Of a DNA stretch of 64,000 nt, positions 1 to 10,993 are shown piece by piece (positions within the stretch are counted from its first letter, which is position 1; every line of letters begins with the position of its first letter). The position numbers and the translations under genes are program-made. The notes beneath the pieces are model-generated. The model saw nothing but the letters and a program-made list of their open reading frames with translations. It was not told where the DNA came from and ran no database searches. This DNA is from Hymenopellis radicata (Eukaryota; Basidiomycota; Agaricomycetes; Agaricales; Physalacriaceae): the NCBI GenBank assembly GCA_015501595.1, contig JADNRX010000126.1, positions 62,001 through 126,000 of the forward strand, in the 5' to 3' direction.

Positions 1-1265
1 TGGCCGACAGTTCAGATCGCCTCGAGGACCAAATATCCATCATCAAACGCGCACAGAATTTATTCCTTCAAGTGTGTGGCAAATGGCGTACCACTGCACT
101 CTCCTCCCCGCGGCTGTGGAATACAGTTGCTATATGTACTCCAGCCAATTTCTCCAGAACGACAACACGAGATGATTACAGACGATATCTCAGTTCGCAG
201 ACAACGCGTGCTGGAACATTACCCATCGAGACACTATTCTTCTCGTATCCAGGGCGTCCGCAGGATGGCTTTACCACCGAGGATTCTATCCACCTGTTCC
301 AGACCGTAGCAGACCTCATTCCACGCACACGCCGCCTCATCCTCAAGTTTAGGTTCCATGACTGGCTCTCTCATGTCAGCTTAAAAGAGGCCTCTATGCC
401 TGAAGCTTTGGAGCTTGTAGTTTCCTGTCAACGGGGCGACAAGGCAGAGTCATATATTCCATGGAGCAGGCAGCTGCTATCGCACATTGTGCACTTGAAG
501 ACGCTGGAGCTCTGGGGTCCTTCAAGACTCGGATCATGCGTCGACACCGGACGGCTGAGCAATGTGCGCACAGTAGTCATCGGAAGCATATACCTCTCTG
601 CCCTCCTCCAGATGCTCCAGAACGCACCTTCGTTAGAGGGGCTTTCCATTCGCGAGGTTATACTCGACCCCCTCTCCATGCCCAACGTCTTGCACAATCG
701 TCTCCGTCGGCTACGTCTCGAATTACCCACCGATCGGCCAGGGCGGGAGGTCTTAGATTACCTCACGCTCCCCTCACTCACGCATTTGGATTACAATCCC
801 AGTCTCGCACCCGGCTTGTGCTGGCCGAGGGATAACGACGTCGAGTTCTTTGCGCGCTCGGGGTGCATGTTAAAGACCCTCATTGTGCGGAACGTCGCTG
901 TGCGCGATCTCATCACGGAGATCCTCGCCTCACAGACAGCGCTCGTCGACCTCCAGCTGGAAGACAACTCGCATTACCGAGCAGCGGGGATTCCTCCACA
1001 AGCGCTCGATTTCCTGTCGCGCAAGGGACTGGTCGGTGGGTTCCCCGTCCCCGCGCTGGAGTGCTTTCGCTTTTCCGTGCATCCAGAGCATATGGCGGCG
1101 GTGCAGGAGTTTTTGGAAGCGCGGATGGAGAGCGGATTGGAGTACTGTGGGATTGCGGTGGATAGGTTACGTTGTCCTCTAGTCACCGCGGAGTGGCAGG
1201 CGATGATTCAGCCGTTCCTGGAGAATGGTTTGGATGTGGAATTGTTCATTCCGGAGACACAGTAA
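1..1265 (+). CDS. F-box/leucine-rich-repeat-like protein, copy 1 (5' end outside window)
   Basis: This is the C-terminal 420 residues of an F-box protein; the first complete codon is at position 3. By alignment with copies 2 and 3, the missing 5' part (the start codon and most of the F-box helix) lies about 260 bases upstream of the window. What remains starts in the second half of the F-box region (a Q-V-C-x-K-W-R turn before SSPRLWNTV). It continues through leucine-rich segments such as LKTLELWG, LRRLRLELP and LTHLDYN that resemble degenerate leucine-rich repeats. In the family the F-box binds Skp1 in an SCF ubiquitin ligase and the repeats choose the substrate. The frame is open to the TAA stop and differs from copy 2 by only a few residues. 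Confidence 0.85.
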   Translation, partial: ADSSDRLEDQISIIKRAQNLFLQVCGKWRTTALSSPRLWNTVAICTPANFSRTTTRDDYRRYLSSQTTRAGTLPIETLFFSYPGRPQDGFTTEDSIHLFQTVADLIPRTRRLILKFRFHDWLSHVSLKEASMPEALELVVSCQRGDKAESYIPWSRQLLSHIVHLKTLELWGPSRLGSCVDTGRLSNVRTVVIGSIYLSALLQMLQNAPSLEGLSIREVILDPLSMPNVLHNRLRRLRLELPTDRPGREVLDYLTLPSLTHLDYNPSLAPGLCWPRDNDVEFFARSGCMLKTLIVRNVAVRDLITEILASQTALVDLQLEDNSHYRAAGIPPQALDFLSRKGLVGGFPVPALECFRFSVHPEHMAAVQEFLEARMESGLEYCGIAVDRLRCPLVTAEWQAMIQPFLENGLDVELFIPETQ

Positions 1266-1480
1266 TATGTACGATATGTAGGCTGGAGTTTGTTGTACGT
1301 TGTATAACATGTAAATCCCTCGTCGTTTCTGGTATTAACAATTCGACATCGCTGGTTGGCATAAGTAATCGGGGGGGACACACACGCGATCCCAACCTAT
1401 TCCTTTATGGCTAATGGGAATAATTGAATCTTGTACTTGACATTATGTACCCCGATATTGATCAAGACAACACAGAGGCC

Positions 1481-1984
1481 TTAGCCAGTATTAGTCCGAC
1501 CGACACAGTGAGACAGAGTGAGACGTACACGCAAATCACGACAGCTGCGCCACCGCCGCCAGAGCATCGTCCGCCACCTCCTCTTCGTGTTGTCGTTGTG
1601 TTTCAGAGCTAGGATCAGCTTTGCGTAAGGTCGCGGTGTACCACGGACGACATCCCCCGTACGGAAGTCGTTGAGGGACTTATATGTATACTGGGCAAGT
1701 GCGATGGTTGCGATGGAAGGGGAGAGTGTATCCAGTGGTGAGCCAAGGAGCTCGGCGAGCTCACTAGCACGGGCTGGGCAGGATACGTAGAGCCCGAGAG
1801 ATGGAAGGTGATGCCGACTGGTGTGAGTCCAGGTGGTGTGAACGAGTGCGCACGATAGAAGGGTGGCCTTGTTGTTAACTAGATGGGAAATAATAAGGTC
1901 AAGTAGCTCTTGGGGTACTACACGCTCAAATGAGCCGGTCGAAGTACGTAGTCGGGGCTGTGGCTGGGTCCACTTGGTGAACAT
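1481..1984 (-). CDS. Truncated F-box domain protein, fragment in unit 1
   Basis: This 167-residue antisense frame begins at an ATG (MFTKW). It contains an F-box-like helix (PQELLDLIISHL at about residues 24-35) followed by TLLSCALVHTTWTHTSRHHL, the pattern I associate with the N-terminus of Agaricomycete F-box proteins of usually 400 or more residues. The C-terminal half is missing, so it is probably a relic or a short F-box-only protein. The paralogue at 26708-27241 starts 19 codons further upstream. Here that ATG is destroyed because CATGAT (plus strand) is missing, leaving the downstream methionine. It points towards the F-box gene on the other strand, with about 215 bp between the two 3' ends. 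Confidence 0.5.
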   Translation of the reverse strand: MFTKWTQPQPRLRTSTGSFERVVPQELLDLIISHLVNNKATLLSCALVHTTWTHTSRHHLPSLGLYVSCPARASELAELLGSPLDTLSPSIATIALAQYTYKSLNDFRTGDVVRGTPRPYAKLILALKHNDNTKRRWRTMLWRRWRSCRDLRVRLTLSHCVGRTNTG

Positions 1985-2139
1985 GGCCAAGGCACCGAGG
2001 CAGAAATTGAAAACTATGTTGCCGATGGTTTTAAAGATGGAAAGAGATCAAGCGGGTGGCTATGCACTTCTTAAAGTTTACTGAAAGGTTTGAACAAAGT
2101 ATAGTTGACATCCATGTACTTGCCAGAATACTACCCTCA

Positions 2140-2560
2140 CGCACACGACTTCAGCCGCTGCAGAGCGCGCACATCTTCGACAGTCTCCCCGATCGACCGT
2201 GCTCCCCCTGTAGGGCCGCTTCCTCAACCACGCTTCCCCCCGACAGTCTCTCCGCTCGGGAGCACATCCTCAAAGCGCCCCCAGCAGCATCCTCAAAGTG
2301 TCTCACCCGGGAGCACATACTCAGACTGTCTCCACGGTGCCTTCTCCGGGTGCACGTCTTCAACCGTCTCCCCCCACGGCGCATCTCCCCAACCGTCTTC
2401 CCCTGGGGAAGCACTTCCTAGCAGCATCCTCAAAGCGTCTCACCCGGGAGCACATCATCAGACTGTCTCCACGGTGTCTTCCCCGGGTGCGCGTCTTCAA
2501 CCGTCTCCGTCCACGGCGCATCTCCTCAACCGTCTTCCCCTGGGGGCGCACTTCTTTGGA
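2140..2560. repeat. C-rich minisatellite, 137-bp period (unit 1)
   Basis: Two consecutive 137-bp copies begin at 2283 and 2420, each opening with AGCAGCATCCTCAAAG and containing CTCACCCGGGAGCACAT and CTCCACGGTG. A more degenerate partial copy precedes them from about 2165. Several frames stay open because the repeat is C-rich and reads as Ser/Pro-rich peptide; I do not think this is a gene. Confidence 0.8.
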
Positions 2561-5500
2561 GAGAGACGAGGCGGCGGCGGTCTTCTCTCCTCAAGGGTGG
2601 GAGCTTACCACGTCTCTCCCGTGGCTTGGGGGCGGCGGTCTTCTCTTGACGGGCGGGGTTCACACTGGTGGCACCACATACGGTGTCATTCCTAAAAATA
2701 AGTGTGTGGTTAGTAAAGGTTAGCGCGGAGAGGAGACCACGTACCAAGCAAGTACTAAGGTAAGTAACATGATCAACTAAATGTACAGTATCGAGTGTAG
2801 GGTACAGTCAACTAACATGACAGAGTAAATCTAGAGTGTATGCGGCGCGCGCATCGACGAGTCCGCTGTTCGAGGCTCTAACAAACATGTTAGTCGGGCA
2901 CGTCGACCGCCGAAGGGACAACATACCTCAATGTGCACGCTCTCACAGCGTTGATACGACTTGCTAGGAAAGCAACAGTAAGTAAAGTCACCTCTCCAAA
3001 TTCAAAACCTCACCTTTGCATGACGAAGCTGACAGCGAGGCCCTAGTCGGGTACATACGTTGTTCAAGTCATCATCCATCGCGGCAAGGGGTGGTCCTCT
3101 TTGTCGGGGTTCACAATCCCGACGTCGCGTGCGACATGGCGGAACGACGTCGGGCGATCCGCAGCCATACATGATGAGTCCAGATAAAGACGAGGTGCAC
3201 TATGCGAGGTATGTTCGTCGCTTATTCCAACAAGTCTGCAAACTGCCATTAGTACAAGGAAATTCACGATAACTCTGGTACACTTACCAAAGACCAACGA
3301 CGAAAGAGACGGCGGCCATACCGAGATCGTCTAGTCGTGGTGTCGCACCCAATTAGTCGCCCACAGAGCGTCCGACATGTGGTACGACGTTGAAATTGAG
3401 AATCTTTTCGACGATGAGTTCGGCATTACACTTAAATGGGACGGGACTCACCATGCAAAACCATCTGCCAACGAGGGTTTATGGCTGAAACCCGCCAGCC
3501 CGAACACAATTCCGCCCACGAATAACCAAGACTCATGGTCAGAAACACCCGCCGTCATCAACGCAGTGCTCTGCGCCTACGAAACACGTCAAGAGACATA
3601 TCCTGCCTGAGACGGCGGCGGTGCTGCTGAAGACGCCAGCGACGGAGATGCCAGTGAGGGAGATGCTGAGTGTGGTGGTGTCGGAGGCAGAGGTGAATTG
3701 TGGTCCTCTATCCAAAGCAGTCTCGCTTCGTGGCACCGGCGCGAAGCCAGCTGGGACAGGACGCGTCACGAAGACAACGCCCCCGAACAACGTAGACAAG
3801 TCGAGTATCAACCCAGGGTCTGTTGTCAGCGTCAGTGAGAGGTTGAAGAACGAATAGAGAGTAGGTATTTACCACTTGAGGAAGTAGGCGCTTGGTGGTA
3901 GTCCCTGGATACACCGCGGCGACTGGCGGGCAAGTTCATCTCAAGGGACGTAGTCCCGAGCTCGAGTGCACGACGGGGTTGGTCCATGTCTCTAGTCGAG
4001 GTTAGAAATCGGGCAGGATAAGAAGGAGCAGCGGGACGAACCATCCAAGTTGAAAGCAAGGCCCCGACGGCCTACTCGATGTCTAGCAAAAGGCGGTGAA
4101 TAAATTCTGGTTATACCCAGGAAGAAAGACAACGTACCATAGGAGGATGTGAAGCCCGAGGACTATACTAGGCGCGAAAAAGTGATGCTCATTGAGGCAG
4201 ACAGTGGGCAAAAAAAATCTGGAAAAGTCGTCAGCGAGCTGGTCAAGGATGAAGCTAACGAAAGAGACATACCGTGGCAGTTCAGGCCAGCCAAAGTGGT
4301 GCTGAGGGAAGGCGGTAGTGAGTGGACAAAGCGACGATGACGGTACGAGGAAGAAGACATACCGGTCACATCAACGTGACCGTCATGCTTTAAGCGCGTC
4401 GGTAAGGCGTTGGCGACGACAACGGCGGCGCAGATGATGGAAGATACAGTCTAAAGATGGGTAAGCCTATGAGAGGAACCAGACAAGGTAATGGAGAACA
4501 AACTGAGAATGGACGAGAGAGGGAAGAATGGGAAAAGTGATGATGGGTATTGGGAAATTCCCATCGTCTTTTATACAGTATTCCAGCATTCTGAACTCCG
4601 CAGAATACGTACATCAATCAATAGATTCGGTTTCGGTTATGCGCGACCATCGGGTGGTACGAGAATAGATGAATATTGGGCGCAGATTACGCCGCCACGC
4701 AATCTCGTTTATTCGCTATTCGCCGCCCTGGCAACAATACAGCGAGAAGAATGATAAAATAATTTCTAGTAATCTTCAGAGCAGCGACGAGTCAGACCAT
4801 AGCCAAAGTAGTAAAGCCAAACCGAATGAAACTTACCTCCTCCTCACAAATGCACCGTGGCGACTTTCCCGTCCTTGACTCAAGCTTCCAGCACCCAAAG
4901 CGCTGGAATTAAGTGCAGGGTCTATCCCTGCACAGTTGATGTGAGTCATGATGGGCACCTAGACCCGGAGATAAAAGAAAACTTACTGAGTGTTTTTTCA
5001 CTGCAACGCTTCGCGTTGCCAATCACACCTTTTCGAGAGCGGAGAAAGGCGCCCTTACGTTCTATTAACATGTGAAATCAGTCAGCACGAAACGAAGCCC
5101 GTTGAAACCCGGAAAAGGTACGAACCTTGTCTGACAATTGCTGAGATTGCGCGAATGGGACGTTAACGCGGGACTGGATTCGTTCAGCGGCGAGATTAAA
5201 GCCGTAGATACTCTATTCGGGTAGATACACCTAATGAAGGCGTTAGATCTACCACAATCGAGCGGAAAACGCGTTTCCACGAAAAGTCTCAGAGGGACGG
5301 AGGAGGAAGACGACCACTGGCGTCATTTCCCCAGATCCATGGCAGACCAGATAAGATTGTCGGTGCCCCAGAGACGTCATAGGGTTCCGAAAATCCTCGT
5401 GCTATCGATGTGCAGGGTCCTAGCCAGCTCGCTGAGGCTCTGACGCGAAAACCCGGCTTCCAAACGCGTTCGCAGTCTCAAGGACCATCGGAATTCACCT

Positions 5501-6540
5501 TACGTAAGGTTCAGTCGAACATCCAGGTAAATTTAGGTCGTCTAGAGGTAGGAGAGAGTCGGAGCGCACGAAGGCGAGTTAGTGTAAGCGTCTTGAAATC
5601 GGACATGTGGTGGTTCGAGTTCAAGATCCACCGATCACCTGGGGTTACCCTACCCGTATGGCGCCATTCAAGCACGATGTTTCGCCGCATATTCCGAGCC
5701 TATGGGATGCCTGGAACGTTTACAGGATTCCAGTTACCCGCTTAGAAAGCGGAACTAATTCCCAGCAGCGAATACGCGAAATCAACTTTGCGAGTCGACG
5801 GACATCATCTTCAAGGGACACAATATTGGTTACGCAAGTCTTTGAGGCCGCCAGATCCCATCGTCGCAGGAAGTTTCCGGTAGACGTTTCGTGCATATCA
5901 TCTTCTCCGTAAGTGTCAAGAGGTGCGTATCTTTGTGTTCATGTTGTAGTCCGACTTGGGGTACTAACCATGTTTTACTAGCATCTTGTAATATACTTCA
6001 CAGAGCATTTAACCAGCCGTAGAGGCCTTCAACAATGTGCAATTCCGTATATACATATTTCTGGTCTCCCTAAACAACACTATTCTAGTCCACGGTAAGT
6101 AGCTTCGATGACCTCGTTATTCGCACAGAAGAGGTTTCAGCAACTCATTTTCCATTGCGGTCGTAACTACAAACAAGTACGTATGCTCCTACACAAAAGG
6201 CAAGTTGTTCTACTATGGCACTGTCCGTTCTCTTCGTTGACTTCGCCAGAATTGTCCCGCCAGCCGAAATTCATCCCCACACAGCCGATTTCAACATCAA
6301 AACATGCTGAAGCACGGCTGAATCAAAGCGCCATGGAGACGAGCTGCAAACAAGTTAGCTCCGCAAAATTGATCTGATAACAAAGGCACGAACAGGGCCC
6401 CTTCTCAACATCGCCGCCGTCCTTGAAACCGAAAAGGACAACGCCGTAACTGACGATATAGTCGTCACTGATGAGCAAGAGGCCGACGTCCCACTCGCCT
6501 GAGGAACAACTTGGAGTGTGGCGTAGAATACCGACCACCA
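2561..6540. other. Intron-rich sequence without a resolvable gene (unit 1)
   Basis: No long open frame is present. Splice-like signals occur on the minus strand: a 30-codon candidate exon at about 4840-4930, followed by a GTAAGT donor near 4836, is preserved in unit 2 at about 17350-17440. A GTAAGT...TTTGCAG intron can be drawn near 3235-3292. Plus-strand GTAAGT and TACTAACNNG signals also occur (for example the branch-like CTAAC at about 5964). Frames of units 1 and 2 are not consistently preserved, so I regard this as decayed or non-coding duplicated sequence. From about 5690 it diverges strongly from unit 2. Confidence 0.4.
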
Positions 6541-7960
6541 CGCTTACCCCAGCAGTGAGGAGCTCGCAGCACGAGCGCAGCGGCGGCAGGAATGCTGCTC
6601 ACTGCGTATCCATAGCGTTTCAGGTACTGGAATAAGACATCAGTTCAATACGCGCGAAAGAACTCAATAACGTACTCAAAGACCAATTTGGTCACTACCA
6701 TGTCCGAAAGCGTCCATAAACGCGAGCTCCGCCAGATCCAAATCGCCATCGGCGGGGCGTATGAGCGTAGGTCCGGTTGTAATTAGAAGAGTTCTCGGCG
6801 AGTTGAGGGTCTGACGCGTACATCGCGGCCACTGAGACGTTAATGTGACCGTCGTAAGAGAGAGAGGCCACTGCATTCGAAAGACAACGACGACGTGTAG
6901 GTAGCGCCATCCAGGTGAGTCGATAGCAAAGTCGAAGTGTGGCGTCCATTATGAGGCAGTGTCGTCATCCCAGCAGTGAGGAGCTCGCAGCGCGAGCGCA
7001 GCGGCGGAAGCGCCGCTGCTCACTGCGTACAACACAATATCGTAACGCTGAAACAAATATTAGTCCCGAAATTGAAGAGGTAACAAATGTACCTTGAAAA
7101 GTTCGCCGCCAAACGTCCCAATCCGTCCGTAAACCCGAGCCCAGCAAGATCCAGATCGCTAACAAGGTAAAGAAGTGTCCGTAGAGAAGGAATCCGCGCT
7201 CCATTTGACTGTAATTCGGCGCTTGAACTAATGGAACAAGTCAGAAATGAACGTGAAAGTGAAAGCAAATATTAGGACCTCTTTCCCAGAAAAAAAAGCC
7301 GGGCCGGCGAGGCCAACATACGCCATAAGATTGGCAAATTGGCGTGTTCCCAGGACGAGGCGATGTTCCTGGAGTGATTTGAACGGGTGAGGAGGCGGCG
7401 AAGCCGCCTCGACTAATAGAAACCAATGAGTTCACCAATACCGCGGGAAATAGTAGAGCAAAACGTACCGTTTTCATGGCGCAGTAGATCAGACCTAACG
7501 AAACGGGTGAGAAATAGAAGTTGAATTGAGCTGGAAATACCCACCTTTTCGTCAGGACCAAAAGCCGGTCGCGAGGACAACCACGCCAGTTCTAGAGTCG
7601 ACGAGCCGTCTCCATGGCAACATAATTGTTCTCCTAGATGCAGTCGGTTTGTCCAGGCGGTGGCGAAGCCACCGCGGTCCATCTGTATACACGCGAATCA
7701 GCGTCAACTCTAACACCGCCGAGGAAGGGAAACTCACGAAGTCCCGCAAGTACTCAAATCATATCTAGTAACATCAAACGAGCACAAAATAATGGTGGAA
7801 AAAGGAGAAAAAACGCACGGTTCACCCAAGATCCAAGCCTGGCCGGCGAGGCCATCAACGCTGGTTCTATTCCACCGCTCCGCTGTTCGCAATCCGAAGT
7901 CGATTATTGAGGAGTCTGACGTTCCCAGAGGCGCCGCAGGCGCCGGCGCGTTGATGGAGC
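6540..7960. repeat. Array of GC-rich near-palindromic motifs (unit 1)
   Basis: GC-rich imperfect palindromes recur here: around 6577 and 7003 (GCAGCGGCGgaaGCGCCGCTGC type), 7303 (GGGCCGGCGAGGCC), 7393 (GAGGCGGCGAAGCCGCCTC), 7665 (GGTGGCGAAGCCACC), 7842 (CCTGGCCGGCGAGGCC) and 7935. Read on the plus strand two of them encode RAGEA or LAGEA. Related motifs form longer arrays in duplication array 2. Between motifs the minus strand carries short open segments ending at GTACNT donors, for example those with the DLDLA motif at 6676-6780 and 7093-7165. Whether these are exons or DNA-level repeats is not settled. Confidence 0.5.
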
Positions 7961-8729
7961 AAAGAAAAGGATTTGAAGATCAAGGCGGTGACGGTAACAA
8001 GTCAAGCGTGAGCTTCCGCATTTGGCTGAACACGATCGACATGTTCTTGCTCCTGCCGTTCATGTCCGTGCCGCGGCTGGCGAATTCAACCCTTTCCCCG
8101 TTGGATGTTCAGCTCTTTTTGACGTTTGGTGGGGTCTGTGGGTCCTCGCGTGTCAGTCCTTTCAACTGACGCCGAATACGATAACGCACCGGCCGTCTCC
8201 TCCTGAAAATCTGAATCTGGTTCTCGACAAATTGAGAGGGTCGTGTCTCCTTCGTGACGTGTATCTGGCGCTGTCATCGACGACGTTGGCGATATCTTCT
8301 CGTCCTCTGCACCTCGGCGTCTTCGCAACATTCTGACCCCGAATCTCGAGGAATTGAGCAGGTACGACCTTTAGGACTGTCAGACTGTGGGGAGTACCGC
8401 CTGGACGACTTTACGCACCTTGTATCGACTTCTCTGGCCTCCTCCAAATTCTGACCCCGGATCTCGACGAAGTGAGCGAGTACACCGTTGACGCGACTCC
8501 AGGAGACGCTTCCCGCCCTATGGCGTTGGCACCGCTCCATGAACCGTAGAGACTGTAATTTCAGCATACAAACGGTGTGCTGGGACCCTCTGTACTGACT
8601 GACTAGAAACGACGCCAGCTGTTGATATTTTAGCTCCGAAATGATGACAACGTCGAGGTGAACTTACCCGTCTTGTCGCTGACGCGACTCCAGTTCCGGG
8701 AACGCGCTAAGACGATTCATCTTTAGCAG
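7961..8729. other. Sequence with internal degenerate repeats (unit 1)
   Basis: Three related segments sit at about 8205, 8330 and 8450, each built around a stretch reading ILTPNLEEL, ILTPDLDEV or LNLVLDKL on the plus strand and spaced about 120 bp apart. The pattern resembles repeated exons with leucine-rich character. No single frame joins them and the equivalents in unit 2 (about 20720-21010) contain indels, so no gene is called. Confidence 0.35.
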
Positions 8730-8991
8730 ATGAGCGAGGTGAAGACGAAAGACAAGCTTACCACAGAATTTCGCTGTTCTGGCGGTGACGGTGTGGGCGC
8801 AAGTCGCGGTAAGAGGGAAAGGAAGAATGGGGACTACAATCTGACATCCGTCCACAGAACGAATTCAGGTCCCCGCCGGAGGAATCCTTCCGTGTGTAAG
8901 CCCTCTCTGGGTGTCCGATCGTTGCCTTGACTAACACTTGATTCAGATCCTTGTCCGGAGATTTCTTCGTGGCGCATTTAACGGGAGGTAA
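8730..8991 (+). CDS. 3' terminal exons of a small plus-strand gene (unit 1), unknown function
   Basis: Three exons join in frame: 8730-8808 (79 nt, preceded by an AG acceptor; 5' end uncertain), 8858-8895 (38 nt) and 8947-8991 (45 nt, ending in TAA). The introns are 49 and 51 nt. The second has GTAAGC, a CTAAC branch site and a CAG acceptor, all typical of fungi. The encoded end reads ERIQVPAGGILP then RFLRGAFNGR. The same three exons with identical lengths and frame occur in unit 2 at 21249-21510. Upstream exons could not be assigned; a 24-nt microexon at 8634-8657 fits the frame but is weak. I recognise no domain. The first exon is oddly diverged between the two units (see findings). Confidence 0.45.
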
Positions 8992-9429
8992 AGCTTCTTT
9001 CTATATTGGATAGATATTCGTATCCTCACTGGTTTGCCATCGTATAGGCAGCAAATTCGAGCTATTCCAGTATAAATATGCAGAGTCGAGGTACGGATCT
9101 GCCGTCATACCACAATATTCGTCGCATCACTTACTAAGACCACCCTGGTAGTCTCCGGGATATGCGGCTAATCACTCTTTCTTATTTGTGCGCTACACCA
9201 CTTCGTGTCGTAGGTAGCACCACAATATGTGTCTCTTTCGATTCCTAATAACAATCCGCACTGAATGAAACCGCGGGAGGATGAGTTCATGGAGAACATA
9301 TATTTGGCCACACAGAACAATATGTTGGCCACATCATCCAGTTCTGATGCGACAGAGCGCGCGCACTGCGCATGAGTCACTCGCTTAGTGATTTCGGGCC
9401 CAGACGCGCGCCCACTATATCTCTAGACT
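8992..9429. other. Intergenic sequence, unit 1
   Basis: Nothing recognisable is seen. It is nearly identical to 21511-21945 in unit 2 and ends at the inverted-repeat element. Confidence 0.5.
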
Positions 9430-10993
9430 CATCAGGAAAACCGCCTGAACGCCTTAGCGTTTCGTAGCAAAGAAGGAATCAGTAGTGATAGGTAGTGATC
9501 GGAAGCTTTGTAGCCTATCGATCACTCTTGAACGCTACCAGAACCTCCAGCTTACCTCCAGTACACTCTCATTACACCTCATGTCCAATCCAAAATAGAT
9601 GTCTTTGGACTTGGCAATTTTTTACAGCGTTGTGCAGCCATCGATCCAAATGCAGAAGGTCAACATGGCGTGATCGAAGATGAGTCATGTTCACCTTTCC
9701 TTTCTTCCACCACCTTGCAATCTCTCGCCGACTCCTACCCCTCATCCGCCCATCAACATGCCATGTCCTCTCGCGCACAGCACCATCAAGACCAGCATGC
9801 CGCCCGAGTCATGACCAACAGGCGCCAGGAGTGGACACCCGGCACTGCGAGCACTGACAACAGGACGAGCGACGCCGAACGGATGCGAAGACTACTGAAC
9901 AGGATGGACGGCCGCAACAAATCATGCCAAGGACGATGCCAGCCGAGCAATAGGAAGGACGATGCCAGCCGAGCGACAGGAAGGACTATGCCAGCCGAGC
10001 GACAGGGAGGACGATATCACCCCAGCAACGAGGAGGACTATGTCAGTGGAGCGACCAAAAGGACGATGCCAGCCCAGTGATGACGAGGACAATGCCAGTC
10101 CAGCGACTGAGGATCAGGCCAGCGATGACGAGGTCGAGCCCAACGAGCGAAGGATGGGACCAGCCTAGCGACAACGGGGACGATGGACCAGCTGAGCAAC
10201 GAGGATGACAATGTCCGCCGGGCCACGACGAGAATACCAGTCAGAGGATGATACCAGATGGGCAACGACGAGGACCAGCTAAGCAACACGACGTGGGGCA
10301 GCACAGCGACCATGACTATTCCCGGACGGCGACGACGATGCCCACGGACGTGACGGCGATGATGCCAGCTGCGAGGACCAACTCAACGAGACGACTAGGA
10401 CAGACTGTGCAACGACGAAGACGATGCAGGCTCGCGAGGACGATGATGTTGGCCTTGTGATGACGAGGACCAAACTGGGCGACAATGAGGATACCAGCCG
10501 AGTGATCATACCAGCCAGACAACGATGAGGATACCAATGAACGATGATGAGGCGACGAGGACGAGGATCAGGCCAGTAATGAACAGGACTGATTTGCGAG
10601 GACCGGCTTAGCAGCCACACCCTCAATGTCGTCGGACTGCTTCCTCAGTATGTCTTTCATTGATCTCTTCCTTCCATTTTGCATCTCTAACGACTCATTC
10701 AGGTATCGGACATTCTTTGTATTTTTGCGCATCTTGCGTGTAGTTCTTCTACTTGTATTTAGTTGTTCCTTCAATGAAAATTACATTTATCTATTATCCT
10801 ATGCTGTGATTTTCGGGAAACCAGTACCAGATTGGAGTGAGCAGTAGCTGTTTGGTAGTCATCCGAACAGCTACCAGAGGCTCCGTCGGCTCATGGTAGC
10901 GGATCGTTGGGGGACCTAGCAACGGAAGCTACGGTCCTACCATTCCTCAGGAGAGCTCAGTAGCGCTCCTGAGGGCATTCGGTTTTCCTGATG
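9430..10993. mobile_element. 1.56-kb non-autonomous terminal-inverted-repeat element
   Basis: The element is bounded by a perfect 14-bp inverted repeat: CATCAGGAAAACCG at 9430-9443 and its reverse complement at 10980-10993. Unit 2 lacks the whole segment; there the flanks meet near 21945-21970 in CTCTAGAGGTATAAAGG. A two-base GA may be duplicated at the insertion, but the target-site duplication is not clear-cut and the left flank also differs by an 11-bp indel. No transposase-like frame is present inside. The interior holds a 26-bp minisatellite and AT-richer sequence around 10620-10800. It is most simply a non-autonomous DNA transposon inserted after the duplication; excision from unit 2 is the alternative. 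Confidence 0.7.
9929..10165. repeat. 26-bp minisatellite inside the inverted-repeat element
   Basis: About seven to nine tandem copies of a 26-bp unit follow the pattern AGGACGATGCCAGCCGAGCG plus six variable bases. They become degenerate towards about 10580, where GACGAGGAC/CCAGC words continue irregularly. Because 26 is not a multiple of three, all frames cycle through different peptides, which argues against a conserved coding role. Confidence 0.75.

Noticed and set aside
2105..2695. Ser/Pro-rich plus-strand frame across the C-rich minisatellite
   Set aside because: It owes its openness to the repeat composition; the 137-bp period is not a multiple of three, so each copy is read in another frame.
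9670..10080. Acidic, repeat-containing frame inside the inverted-repeat element
   Set aside because: It is produced by the 26-bp minisatellite; other frames are equally open and no transposase motif is present.
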